DNA of 64,000 nt from Xanthostigma xanthostigma. Lineage: Eukaryota > Arthropoda > Insecta > Raphidioptera > Raphidiidae. Below are positions 1 through 11,290 of this stretch, in pieces; positions within the stretch are counted from its first letter, which is position 1; each line of letters opens with the position of its first letter. The notes beneath the pieces are model-generated. The model had not been told where the DNA came from. It worked only from the letters and a program-made list of their open reading frames with translations, and ran no database searches. Location of the stretch: NCBI GenBank assembly GCA_963575645.1, contig OY754468.1:48929665-48993664 (forward strand), given 5' to 3'. The position numbers and the translations under genes were made by a program.

Positions 1-1354
1 TATACTGCATGGCGATTTGCGAATAAAAAAAAAAAAAATAACATCGTTATTAGTAGATAATTATCTTTTTACGACGATCAAAATTTGATTTTAATCATAA
101 TAAAAACATCATGAGATTGCAGTTTCATTTTTATATGAATTGTTATTTTTTACAAGAGCCAATCTGCAATGATAGCTAGTTAAAGGAAATGCAACTTTCC
201 CCTTATGTATAAGGTATATTGTTATTACAATAATAGGGTACAGGCACCCATTCCTGATGCCGCCTTGTGGTTCATTTTTTTTATATCTATAATCGCCTGA
301 AAAAAAACATATCACACGCTGATCTTTGTATCGAAAACGGGCGACTTAGTAGTTGTATCGCGATTTGGCGATTGTTCAGCCAAATTTCTAGAAATTATAA
401 ATTGAAAAATAATAGTAGAATACGTATCTATAACGTAAAAGCAGATTTTAAAAAGTGTCCTTCAAAGGGAATCGACTCTGTCCTATAGCAATGGACAGTT
501 TCGTGCGTTTCTGAATTCGCCAACATCGTTGGAGACCCTCAAGTGAAATTTTACCAAAGCATGTTTTTATTACATACATTAATCGATTCAGTCAAAGATG
601 AACGTAAACGCGATCGGTGATCGGTAACTGGTACTGTTACCCAACATTTATTGTTATAGTATGGAGGTACGTGATGTAGGTTTAGAGGCTTCGCCCCCAT
701 CGGAATACCTCGTCGGTCTATCAGTATCCTAATCCAACGGCCTGTTGTGGTCACACATGCTCGGAATAACAAATGACTGCGTTTCATATCATACAAGGAG
801 CATGAACAGTGTCCACGGCGCATGCGCACCCATTTAACTTAATACTAATAGCGCAATAGAATTCATTCACTAATTCATTTAACGTTGTCTACAGATCCCA
901 AACAATTTAGAGAGACAACAGAACGAATAAAACGAAGATGTTTAAATTTTACATTTACCAACAAGAAAACGAAATTGCAAACGGGCGTTCCGTTACAATT
1001 TTTAGTTCTGAAATTATAGGGAGTGACAAGTAAGCGGCGTGATAAGCATCTGATTGGTAAAAATAAAATGTAGTAACGCCACATATCCATGGAAAAACGA
1101 AAAAAAATTCCATTTATGTAGATAAGGTTTAGTACTGTGATGACAATACGTAAAAATGAGCACAGGCACGCTATCTCTCGATGAAAAACTGAAAAACAAA
1201 AATGTATTTGTATTCCTGTAAATAAGGCTTTTCTCAGAAACTCAGCGATCTCAGTTATCTTGATTACTATATTTATTTGTATACGAAAGAGAGCCGAACA
1301 ACCCTAGTTGTTGGTGGCAAAACAAATTGATAAAATAATAGAAATATCTACCTT
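1..1354. other. AT-rich sequence without recognised gene
   Basis: Short open frames occur on both strands but none shows a recognisable domain, codon bias or splice context. I see no repeat that recurs elsewhere in the window. Ordinary intergenic or intronic sequence is the simplest reading. Confidence 0.6.
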
Positions 1355-2036
1355 TTACCATTCCAACCCACAAGTAGGGAATGGTAAGTACTAGTATTAG
1401 GTCAAAAATCACTTTTCAAAAATTTTACAATATCTTTTCGTTTTGAGGTCCCCCGAATCCAAAAAAACATATTTTTGAAAAAACTCTGTGCGTCTGTTAG
1501 TCTGTGAACACGATACAGACAAAACGGATGAGCGGATTGAAACCAAATTTTGGTAGGACGTTCGGTATGCAAATATGGAGAGCCCTATTGTTTTTGGGGA
1601 AAATCGGCGCATGCGCAGAAGAGATACATGCTATAACGGTGTTTTTATATAATAATGGTATACTTTTCATAACGGCTTATTATTCTATTTATTTTTTCAA
1701 GAAAGTTTTGTTAAAACTTTAGTTAAAAAATGTTTTTTCTAAACTTTATAGTTTCGGAAATATTTTGAAAATAAAAAAAAAATCAGCCGCTCTTTTGTTT
1801 TATGGATCTGTCAGAAATAAACTAGTTAGGCATGTTTTGATTAATTTTTACATAACGTGAACATATTATAGGTAAATATAGCAACGAATAGCAAATATCA
1901 TATTGAATACTAGCCATTACCCGCATGACCTCACGCGATATCAGAAATTTTATTTTCTTTATTACAATCAAATGTCAACATTTTTAAAGTTGGAATGATC
2001 CCGTCGCCCAATTGGTTGGAATTTTTTAATATACCA
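1355..2036 (+). repeat. Dispersed repeat R1, copy 1
   Basis: This is the reference copy of a repeat found five times in the window: here, 20941-21452 (minus), 22808-22960 (part), 28738-29385 (minus) and 61020-61475 (part). One end is a hairpin: TTACCATTCC at 1355-1364 pairs with GGAATGGTAA at 1378-1387. The body holds the conserved block around 'gcgcatgcgcagaagaga' (1605-1625) and 'ggatctgtcagaaataaac', and the far end holds 'cccgtcgcccaattggttgg'. No open frame is shared between copies, so it is probably a non-autonomous element; the terminal hairpin recalls Helitron ends but a clear CTRR end is not seen. Class is unassigned. Confidence 0.75.
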
Positions 2037-2089
2037 CATTTTTAACGCGAACAAAAATTCGCTTTAAAATGTGGTAGGTAGGTATATTA

Positions 2090-2246
2090 ATTTTTTTAAT
2101 ATCTATTATTATTTTTAAATTTTTTAGTAAAAAAAAAACAAAAATACATCGCAAAAAAACTAAAATATTATATGTCCCATGGGGGATCGAATCCGCGATC
2201 TTCGCGTTTGTAGCACAACGCTCTCACCAACTGAGCCATACACCAG
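2090..2246 (-). repeat. tRNA-headed SINE remnant
   Basis: On the minus strand a tRNA-like head runs from about 2245 to 2173. It has an A-box-like 'TGGCTCAGTTGG', an anticodon arm with loop CTACAAA, and a B-box 'GGATTCGATCC', followed by an AT-rich tail. The acceptor stem does not pair well and there is no terminator context, so this is not a functional tRNA gene. A tRNA-derived SINE or decayed tRNA pseudogene is the likely origin. Confidence 0.6.
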
Positions 2247-3008
2247 TGATTGCTATGTGCCTTACAACGGTAAACAAGTAATAATTAATTATGATATGTA
2301 TCTGTCCACCCGGGCAGACACACAAGAAAGAGAGTTAAATAAAACGTGATAAAAATATTCAATCATGCATCGACAACAAATTCGACAATAATTGAATAAA
2401 CTGTTAATTGTTTTATAGCGTTTAAATGAATTACAGAATTAGTTAACATAAGTTGTCAAACCGCCCGCGCCGAGGAGAGTTGCCTCCGGCAGATAAGTGT
2501 GACTCTATAAATCCGCGGCTGAACGATCGGTCAACACGCGAACCCAAAAGCAGTTTGCATAATTTAGCACTGCTAATACATTTTATCATTTAATCTCGGT
2601 TTAATAACACTATATCAGTTTAAAAATAAAATTCTATTCTCACTTAAGAGCAACATTGCTATATTATAGGGTTGCGCTCAAAACAAACGTTCAAATTTGA
2701 GAGCGAGATTCGTAATAACGTAGTTAAAAATTAAAAAAAAAAAATTAAAACATGAGCCTTACCTATTTAAACTCACGGTGGAAGTGAAACTTCTTTAGAG
2801 TTTCAATGATGCGATATTTATTTTGCATTACCGAGGTTTCTCTTATATTGCAGATAGGTCGTTAATTAATATGTTTCACTTTAAAATAGCCACAAAAGCA
2901 AAACACTGTTTTCGGTACAAGTTTATGTTAGCATCATCAGGGGATGATGAAATACTTAAATGAATGATACTACCGCTCGAAAAATAAACATGTAGTTTTA
3001 ATTTTTAA
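2247..3008. other. Unassigned; small GC-richer island
   Basis: Mostly AT-rich. A GC-richer patch at about 2460-2550 includes 'ctataaat' at 2512-2519 about 25-30 bases before 'ggtcaacacg'. This could pass for a TATA-type promoter but no open frame or conserved product follows, so I do not call one. The 15-base near-palindrome 'gaagtgaaacttctt' lies at 2781-2795 and recurs elsewhere in the window. Confidence 0.45.
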
Positions 3009-3512
3009 CTAGTGTGACCTGTGCGAATTATTCGCACTAAATAAGTATAATAATTATCACTTTACAAAATTATTTTTTAAATATGATTGCAGGTATTCAA
3101 TTCGTTTCTAATTTTGCACACTGGTTATAACGTTCTTCTTTTTGTTGTATTACAATATGAAGCTCAGATGACAGATCGAAGAAATATTTTACTAAAATTG
3201 TCATATAGAGGCGCAAGTAGCAAAAGCGTTGAGCTAAGCCGTCACATGCCATCATGCAGCATTGCTGTGACGTTGTTCAGCGTTGCTCGCTGTTTCAAAA
3301 TTAAAGCCGTCAGATGGCAGACGTTGTTCAGCGTTGCTGTATTTTAATTAATTTGCAAAAACAAAAGCAATAATAAATTTTTTAGTTGTCGATGTCAGTA
3401 GAGCAAGCAATTATCTGTAAAATGATATATAATTTCTGTGGAAAAATTGCAGTGAGGTTTTTTCTAAAAAGGGAGGCAAACATCTTTAACCTTAGCGTAT
3501 TAATATATATGA
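3009..3512 (-). mobile_element. Helitron, non-autonomous family N1, copy 1
   Basis: Read on the minus strand the element begins with TC (TCATATATATTAATAC) at 3512 and ends with CTAG at 3012-3009, followed by T. Eleven bases or so before the end is a hairpin, GTGCGAAT-A-ATTCGCAC. TC at the 5' end, a short 3' hairpin, a CTRR-type end and A|T insertion are the recognised Helitron signature. Sister copies lie at 6959-7704, 11364-11910 and 38727-39326. The body contains 'gccatctgacggctt' motifs repeated several times. There is no Rep/helicase coding, so it must be mobilised in trans. The open frames shared among the copies come from this repeat and are not genes. Confidence 0.85.
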
Positions 3513-4953
3513 TAAAATTTTGTTTTTTTTTTCAACCTAAAATAAACTTTAATTTACCCAAAAAAATTGGATTTTAATTTAGTTACAATTTAATTACAAT
3601 AAGTTATCAAATTCAAATTTGAAACCTAGTGAAAGTATCAGCAGGCTGTTTAACGTTTGTTTTTAAATTGTCTTAAAGTGCGCTAATCGTTTTATAGACT
3701 AATTTTAAATATATTGGTGCGAAAACACGAGCCGCTATGTTCACCTATCTGTGACGTCATTCTTGTATTATACAAACAAATGCTAATACGGTTTACAAGA
3801 GTTTCCTTTAGTGTTTACTACAAGACTAACGTCACCTTCAAATCATTATGACATGTCAAAAAATTGCAATTTTAAAATTGAAATAATAAATCAATATCGT
3901 GTTTTTGTTAATACAAATCGATAATTTCTGATTTCTTATTCGTTAAATAGTCGTATTCACGTAATTTTATCATTTATTTTTATAGTATCAAATATTCTAG
4001 GTACTCTTTTTTCGTTTTTAATTTTTTTCTCCTGAAAATTACAGCTTATTTAGGACATAGAAAGGTAAGTCTCCTGAAAATTTCATGAAAAAAAATTATT
4101 TTTGCAGGAGAAAAAAATTAAAAACGAAAAACACGAGTTTTATTTATTATTATTTATTTATTATTTATTTCTTTGAATCTTTAAGGTTATGTGAAAAAGT
4201 TATATTCATAAAAGTTGTAGATCCTTTTAATACATACAACATTGCCATACAACATTTTTCGATTGGAGGTCAACTTTCGCCGGAAATAACGAAAAACCGC
4301 GTTTGACCCCTAAAATGCACCCCCCACAGCCCTCCGGCCTTTTACGCATTTGAATTTTTGGTTTCTGTATTTCTGACGGCAGTTTCTTCCCTTCCTCATC
4401 ATTCGTTTTCTGTTATTAATTTTGTCCTTGTCAAAAGCTAACTCACTGGTCTATTAACTGATAAACAAATTAAAAAAACATTGTTTCGGCAGGATTTTCG
4501 CAGGCAACCTTAGCGATCTTTCTTAATTATGGTCTTAACTATCATCTCTAATTTTTTCGTTCGTCCACCTTATGACGACACATTTTCTGCAGCCGTCTCT
4601 TGGACTATAATTAGCGACGTTTCGCTCCACATTTTGTATTCATGGACGACACCGCTAATAATAAAAAAAATATTATTTTCAATTTTGTGCAGTGTTTTTT
4701 AAATGTTATTATAAGCGTCCATAAAAATTCTATTCCAATAAAATCAATAAATTTTCACACTGAATAATCGACGTTTTAAGGGGACTCCATTTCAAATGCA
4801 CCGTAGAACGAATAAAAATACTCGGCACGTTTTAGCTGCAATACCCGAATATTTCACCCCAATTCGAACGTAACCCTATAGCTGTACGAAGTATGTAGAG
4901 TCCCAGACTGAGGCGGGGTATTTCGGTATTTCCCCGTGTCACTATACGATCGA
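3513..4953. other. Unassigned AT-rich; one imperfect inverted repeat
   Basis: No gene seen. An inverted repeat of about 26 bases pairs 4009-4034 (ending TTTCTCCTG) with 4105-4131 (beginning CAGGAGAAA), with a 70-base loop. It may be a small foldback MITE but I see no target duplication. Confidence 0.5.
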
Positions 4954-4961
4954 CCAAAGCC

Positions 4962-5750
4962 CAGGGCTGCCAGATGAACGGATTTTTCCGTTCCAAACGG
5001 ATTTTTCGAGTAGAAATAAATTTGAACGGATAATGGAACGGATTTCATGATCTGAACGGATTTTACGGATTTTCTAACTTTTCCGAATTTTTTACCTTTT
5101 TTACTAGGTACATATAAATTCAAACTTCACTCGATAATCGATAATTTGGGGACATTCGGGTATTTTTAGCACATTCGAGCATATCTGAGCACGTTTCTTT
5201 CACTACCTCTGTCCTACTCCTCTCTCTATTTGGTTAGAAAAAGATAAGAGAGTGTATGAAACTGATGGAAATTGAAGTGAAGATACATTATTGATAAGAT
5301 TTGCAATGTTCAATTTGAATGTATATGTAAGCCAAATCGCAGTTTTTGTAATAAAAAATCCAGTACACTTGCAATAATTGTATTTCATTTTTGACAGCAT
5401 GGAAACCTGGTTTTTTTATGTTGTAGCGAATAAAAAAATGTGAAAAATCTACGAAATAATCGATTCATTGGATGTGAAAAAATGAATCATTTCTATTCAA
5501 TTTAAAGTCTGATTGTAAGTAAAAGTAAATTCAACGTCTTATACGAATAACGAAATTCATTTAATAATGTTAATAATAAAGCCATAATGAAGGTGGAAAC
5601 ACGTCGATGTGTCATTTATTCACTTTACTCTCTATCTCTCTCACACTCATTGCATTAATGGGTGAACCGGGCGAACGGATGGAAACGGATTTTTCAGACC
5701 ACTTTTCGCCTTACCGACGGATTTCTGAGGAGAGAAATCTGGCAGCCCTG
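4962..5750. mobile_element. hAT-type DNA transposon, non-autonomous (789 bp)
   Basis: The ends are the 14-base terminal inverted repeat CAGGGCTGCCAGAT (4962-4975) and ATCTGGCAGCCCTG (5737-5750). The element is flanked by a perfect 8-bp target duplication, CCAAAGCC, at 4954-4961 and 5751-5758. An 8-bp duplication with CAGGG-type ends is diagnostic of the hAT superfamily. Near each end the motif 'aacggattt' is repeated (several times in 4976-5075, fewer in 5670-5725), as expected for subterminal transposase-binding motifs. No transposase domain is readable in the interior, so it is a deletion derivative. The intact duplication implies a fairly recent insertion. Confidence 0.88.
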
Positions 5751-5758
5751 CCAAAGCC

Positions 5759-6205
5759 ACGAAGCACTGATTTTACAGTGCAATGCACGCAACTGCATAA
5801 CTTTTTATGTCTGATAAAACACTGCTCTTAAAATATATAAAATACAACAAGAATGTAATTTTAAGTGATAAAAAATTATATAATAAAACTTCACATCATG
5901 ACTCAGCAGCTTGTTAAAGAATGGTAAGAGAAAGACATTGTACATTATAGACGCTCGACAACAGAAATCATAAAAGAATAGAAAGGCGTTATCAAAATCT
6001 AAAAACGGTACAGTCAAGTAAATTTGTTTATTTTATTGAAGCAACTCTTCAGGCATTTTTACATACTACGAATGGATGGAGCGACTTGAGCGCGCGCGGA
6101 TATGCGACGATAAAAGTTTGCAGCGAGCGCGAATGGACTGAGCACGAACGCATGTGCGTAGGTACTCGCCGTATGCGTGTGTTAGTCTGCAGGCAGTTGG
6201 TTTAA
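5759..6205. other. Unassigned; purine/GC-rich patch
   Basis: No gene. A patch at 6075-6190 is richer in CG dinucleotides (for example 'gagcgcgcgcgg') than its surroundings but carries no recognisable motif. Confidence 0.45.
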
Positions 6206-6207
6206 TA

Positions 6208-6365
6208 TACAAATAGATAGCCATAGAGTGCTATTGTATTATGAAATACCCAATGATTGTTGACGTTACAATGCATTATTAGAAAAAAATATTATTGTTG
6301 CATTGTAACGTCAACAATGGGTGTTTGATAATAATATAATAGCGCACTATGGCTATCTATTTGTA
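6208..6365. mobile_element. Palindromic TA-flanked MITE (158 bp)
   Basis: Two arms of about 68 bases form a nearly complete hairpin. The left arm starts TACAAATAGATAGCCATAG at 6208 and the right arm ends with its complement at 6365. TA flanks both sides (6206-6207 and 6366-6367), as expected for Tc1/mariner-type insertion. It has no coding capacity. Confidence 0.8.
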
Positions 6366-6367
6366 TA

Positions 6368-6958
6368 GCCTAAAACCTTGTTAAATATTTTCTCTATTAA
6401 TTCATAAAAACCGAGTTAATATTTTCCGACTTTATCACGTTCAAACAGACTATATGCTGTGAAAGGATAACACGTAGTAATGTATCTGGTTAACTATAAA
6501 TAAAAATGTGGTAAAACTTTACTAGTTATAAACAAAACTTAATTCCAAATTCACATGCATAACTAAAAATACGAACGAAAAATAAATAGAATTATCTGCT
6601 AAACTTTATATATTTCCTTTTTTTTTAGAACGTAGCCATCTATCGCCCGCGGGTGAAGTTAGTACAATATTTACAACAAAATTAAAAATAGCTCGGTTTT
6701 GTGTGCTTTTTAAATGCAAGCTCTAATCATCGCAAAAATAAGATATGAAATAATTAATTTCAGTTATCGCATATTTCATACAGAATTTATTCAAAGCGCA
6801 AATGCTTGGCCGATAAAAACATTTTATTTATGCTTTATGTAATAAACAAGGAAAAATATTTTATGAAAGTGTTTTAATTACTTACATAATAAAATAGTGC
6901 TGAAAAAGCCAAATAAACAATAATTTTATAATTGTTCTATTTTTTTAGGTACGCAATA
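6368..6958. other. Unassigned AT-rich sequence
   Basis: No gene, repeat family or structured motif recognised. Confidence 0.5.
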
Positions 6959-7704
6959 TCATATATATTAATACACTAAGGTTGAGATGTTTGCCTCCCT
7001 TTTTAGAAAAAACCTTACAATTTCTCCACATAAATTATATATATCATTTTACAGATAATTGCTTGCCCTACTGACATCGACAAATAAAAAATGTATTATT
7101 GCTTTTGTTTTTGTAAATTAATTAATTATTAAACTTATATATATAGATATAAATTAAGACACAATACAGCAACGCTGAACAACGTCTGCCATCTGACGGC
7201 TTTAATTTTGAAACAACATCAACACTTCGATCTGTCATCTGACCTTCATATTGTAATACAACAAAAAGAAAAACGTAACAAGCTGTGTGCAAAATTAGAA
7301 ACGAATTGAATACCTGCAATAAATTTTGATTCATTAAATTGAGTTGAATGATTTATTTACATAATATATACATTCAGACACAATACTGCATACTGCCATC
7401 TGACGGCTTTAATTTTGAAACAGCGAGCAACGCTGAACAACGTCACAGCAATGCTGCATGATGCCATCTGACGGCTTAGCTCAACGCTTTTGCTACTTGC
7501 GCCTCTATATGACAATTTTAGTAAAATATTTCTTCGATCTGTCATCTGAGCTTCATATTGTAATACAACAAAAAGAAGAACGTTATAAGCAGTGTGCAAA
7601 ATTCGAAACGAATTGAATACCTGCAATCATATTTGAAAAATAATTTTGTAAAGTGATAATTATTATACTTATTTAGTGCGAATAATTCGCACAGGTCACT
7701 CTAG
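6959..7704 (+). mobile_element. Helitron family N1, copy 2 (longest)
   Basis: Starts TCATATATATTAATAC at 6959, ends at CTAG 7701-7704 followed by T, with the hairpin GTGCGAAT-A-ATTCGCAC just before. At 746 bp it is the longest of the four N1 copies. It is longer because the central block holding 'gccatctgacggctttaat' and 'acttcgatctgtcatctga' is present twice, at about 7185-7320 and 7375-7625. This looks like an internal duplication or a partial tandem insertion. No coding capacity. Confidence 0.85.
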
Positions 7705-8111
7705 TAACATATATACTTCTCTAGTTTTTTTTTCAGAATATGATCACCTTGTCTGGTGTCAAAAATTTGGGACAATAAGAGAGAAATATTCATAAATAGA
7801 TATCTATTGTGACGAACCAGTTCTGTGGGAGGCGTCGGGAGACAAGGGATGAGCGGGAATGTCGAGGAAAGAGACGGACGAAGGGGATGCAGTCAACAAG
7901 ATTGCAGATTTGCTGAAATCATATCGGAAAGCATTGTTGTCGATGTTGTTCGTCGATTCTATTGACAATAACAGACCTAACAAAGCGTTCGACGAATGCT
8001 GTTTTATCGTCCAATAATAGCATACAGGGTGTTTGAAAAACACTGCTGTGTAACGGTTAAAATATCTGACGTCAAAATAATATAATCTGCAAGATTCGTC
8101 ACCTGGTCAAC
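7705..8111. other. Unassigned
   Basis: No recognised repeat or gene. An 80-codon open frame on the minus strand (7804-8043) has no recognisable domain and lacks support. Confidence 0.45.
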
Positions 8112-8117
8112 TTTAAT

Positions 8118-8529
8118 TATGGCACGCCGTTTTACTATTTATTAGTAAAATATTTTTTTTCAAAAATTATAAAACAATTTTAATTTCAGAAAAAATATTT
8201 GAGTGATTTTTTTTATGTGGTGACATAATAAAAATACATTATTATTATGTCATGACATAATAAAAATACATTATTTTTATGTCATGACAAAAAATTAAAT
8301 GCTTATACATAGGAACAGATAGGAAAAACGACGAATTATATATTATGTCATGACATAAAAATAATGTATTTTTATTATGTCATGACATAATAATAATGTA
8401 TTTTTATTATATCACCACATTATATCACCAAATTCACTCAAATTTTTTTTTCTGAAATTAAAATTGTTAAATATTTTTATAATTTTTGGAAAAATATTTT
8501 ACTATTAAATAGTAAAACGGCGTGCCATA
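8118..8529. mobile_element. Foldback element (412 bp)
   Basis: Long imperfect inverted arms (8118-8289 and 8346-8529) begin and end with TATGGCACGCCG and its complement. Each arm contains tandem repeats of a unit holding the palindrome TGTCATGACA plus 'taataaaaatacatta'. It is flanked by a 6-bp direct repeat TTTAAT (8112-8117, 8530-8535). It sits inside a copy of dispersed repeat R7: other R7 copies read through the corresponding point without it (about 25868 and 36690). No coding capacity. Superfamily not assigned. Confidence 0.75.
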
Positions 8530-8770
8530 TTTAATGCTGAGTTGTAGAAAACATTGTCAGATAACTGACTTAGATTGTGATCACATATTATATTTCTCCA
8601 CAATAGAAATTTTTGATTGAATCTGCTCCAAAAATAATGGATCGATTAAAAAGCTAATTTTTTCAAACTGTCTGAGCACGTATTTACCATAGTTTTCTTT
8701 ACAATTTCCACTTGAAAATGACATTTTCCACGCATATTTATTGAAATTTAGCTTGAAAAGACGAACTTTT
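8530..8770 (-). repeat. Dispersed repeat R7, copy 1 (part)
   Basis: Read on the minus strand this matches 25600-25890, 36290-36700 and 41330-41590. Shared words include 'tgtgatcacaatctaag', 'cttatggagaaa'-like and 'gttttctgcaaccca'-like segments. The copies are non-coding and diverged. The left side is cut by the foldback at 8118-8529. Confidence 0.6.
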
Positions 8771-9596
8771 CCTTTTTTTTAAAAACCCGCCATTTTGTTA
8801 TTTATCAATAAAAATGTTTATTTCTAGTACGGGATACAGCCACAAGCCAAACGAAACAATAACCAATCTAATTTTTATAATTCAAATGACTCCAAGTGAC
8901 GTTATCACCCGCGCTACCCACCTACCTCCATTTAAAGTTGTCTACTTTAGGTTAAAAAAACAATTATAAAATGACGTAAAATTAAGCAAAAAATTTTTTT
9001 TATTCTTAGTTTACGATGTCAGTAAAAACATGTAACAAAATTGAAATAATTGTACATTATTTTGTTATTAAAAAAAATTCTGAAATAAGGGTTGAAAACG
9101 AGCCTGAACATAGGACTACGTCCTTAAATAATTCCCATTTAAAAGTGAGGTTACAGTAAAATACAAACTACAAAAAAATACCCAGTATTGTTTTCGTGTT
9201 AATTCAAAATGAATTCGACTTTAATGTTGGCTACACAATACAGAGAAAGGTTTTAAGAATAACGGAAATTTCCTCAAAAGCAATAAAACAAAAAACAGAC
9301 ACACTGTATATACTGGTGTCAGAGAATGAATATTGTATTCATATACTAACACTTACGTAATACGTTTACTGTGTTTATCAATTCCCCATTACAGTACCCG
9401 TTCTCCCACCATACAGCATTGCACCACCACCACATTTTTTTAAAAATAACCACTGTGTACTGAAAACATCAGAACTATCGAATGCATTTATTTTCAAGCA
9501 AACTAAGTTTTTTATAGCATGTGTTTTGTTTTTTTTTTTTCGATTTCGTCTAAAATGAAATATAGGATGATTTAAAACGAACGACTTTTTTAGTAA
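8771..9596. other. Unassigned AT-rich sequence
   Basis: No gene, shared repeat or RNA recognised across this 800-base interval. Confidence 0.5.
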
Positions 9597-10500
9597 CCTA
9601 TACTAATATTATAAAGAGGTATAAGTTTAGACGTACGAGATAATCTCCGAAACTACTCATCCGATTTCAAAATTTTTTTCACCAACATTTAGAATGAACC
9701 TTCAGTATAGACAAGGACTATATATTATCGCGTTAAAATATAAGCGCTTTTCGTGGAGACCAATTTTCAAGTCGACGAAAAAAAAAATTGGTTGTCTGTA
9801 AAGTCGGTTTACGGACGATAGTTTTACGTGATAACGTATTCCGTAATACATAACCTAAAACCTTCCAAAATTTGGTTTCAATCCGCTTATCCTTGGTGTC
9901 GGAATGATAAGAAATGTCAAAAGTGACGTTTGCAACTTACAAAGTATTATGTTCTAATAATAATTAGTTATTCCAATAGTTAACTTAGAAGGCTTTGCAT
10001 TTCTCAAAATACTAATGTCAAAAAATAAACATTAGAAATGCAGCCGTTTTCATGTTAAGACAAGACATACGTTATTTTCTAATTTCCATGTACGGCAAAC
10101 AAAGACGACCGACCGCGTCGCGCGCGCGCCATGCAATAGACAACAATGCATTTATACAGCTATTTTTCTATATAAATTTGTATAAAATATTTTTCTATAT
10201 AAATTTGTATAAAAAAACTGTTTAGGCAAATTCTGTTATACGAAATCTATGTAAAATGTTCTCCTCTTTCGTTTAAGACTGGTTTCAAACCGATCTGATT
10301 TAAATTGAGCGATTGAGCGAGAAATTAGCAAAAAACGTTACGCGTTAGGAACGTTACGCGTTACGAACGTTACACTTTTTCGAACATGCAGCCGGTGTTT
10401 TATCAATATATAAGATTGGTGATTCATCAATTTATAAGACGTTATCACGTCAAAAACGGTGGCAATCTACAAATCCGGACGAAGCCGGGCCTGGTCACTA
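9597..10500 (+). mobile_element. Helitron family N3, copy 1, split by R6
   Basis: The 5' end reads CCTATACTAATATTATAAAG, one base off the usual TCTATACTAATATTATAAA Helitron start. The 3' end is GC-rich with 'ccggacgaagccgggcctgg' before CACTA. The body 9640-9780 matches 54840-54990 and the tail 10457-10500 matches 54993-55039. Between them lies repeat R6 (9788-10456), absent at 55 kb, so R6 inserted into an existing Helitron. No Rep/helicase coding. Confidence 0.65.
9788..10456 (+). repeat. Dispersed repeat R6, copy 1 (nested)
   Basis: Starts TTGGTTGTCTGTAAAGTCGG and ends 'gacgttatcacgtcaaaaa'. Other copies: 27748-28284, 46763-47416 and 55531-55735. Near the two ends lie the related inverted words 'acgtgataacgt' and 'acgttatcacgt'. 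A short block 'tttctatataaatttgtata' is duplicated at about 10165-10210. GC-rich 'cgttacgcgttacgaacg' repeats precede the 3' end. Non-coding; superfamily not assigned. It interrupts Helitron N3, which gives the insertion order. Confidence 0.8.
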
Positions 10501-11290
10501 CATTTAATCAATTTGTTGCACCGTTCTATAAATAGGTGTGTGTGTGTGTGTGTGATTGAGAAATTGTGAACTCAGAGGTCATAGATAATCGACTTTGGCA
10601 TCGTCCAAAAAAATGAAAAACAAACCACACAGAGTCTGTCTGCTCTGTCAGATAACATCAACTGTTTTGTACAAACGCTTGTAGCTCCGTGAAGTGAAGA
10701 TAGAACAGTGAAACAAAAAGAAAATGCAGAGAAAAGAATTTATTTACGTTGTGGATAGTTTCAGAATCCAATTTAATTAGAAAGATACTCTCATTTCATT
10801 TACTAATTATCGTTAAAATGAACACAAAGAGTTGAATTAGTCAAAGTTAGAATAGTAATTTACAAAGGTATACAAAAACATACAAATAAAAACACGAGTG
10901 CACTCTCGCTTGTTAGAAGTGAAACTTCTTAGGTTCTAGCATTTTTTGACGATATTAATATTTCAGGGTTAAGAAATGTGTTCCTGTGGCTAGAGAAAAT
11001 GCTACACAGTACGCATTGCGCATGCGTGTAGAGTGCGTATGACGCTTTGACAGAGAGAGTAGAAACGATTCTTTCACTCTTTCAACTGCCTGTTGAAATC
11101 GAAGAAGGGGTGGCGTTTCACTTTTTGTCTTTCACTTCAAAAAAATATAAATAATCAAAAGTTGTAACACCACGTCTTAAAAAGCCACGCCGCCACTGGT
11201 GTACCCTGGTGGTCATGTAGAGAAACAGAGGCAAGATGGCAGCGGAGCGTATGAACTATAGGAAGTAGTGTTCGTGTTAAAAAACCTAAA
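10501..11290. other. Unassigned with a GT microsatellite
   Basis: A short (GT)n run lies at 10538-10552. The near-palindrome 'gaagtgaaacttctt' recurs at 10917-10931. A CG-richer patch at 10990-11260 shows no domain or promoter motif I can support. Confidence 0.5.

Noticed and set aside
2512-2545. TATA promoter
   Set aside because: TATAAAT-like words are common in AT-rich DNA; no conserved downstream frame or transcript evidence.
3087-3347. Frame recurring at four places (MQVFNSF...), looking like a conserved protein
   Set aside because: All occurrences are inside copies of Helitron N1; similarity follows from the repeat, and the frames break at different points in each copy.
10130-10140. 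CpG-island or Z-DNA signal in 'cgcgcgcgcc'
   Set aside because: It is a short run inside repeat R6, and the other R6 copy lacks it.
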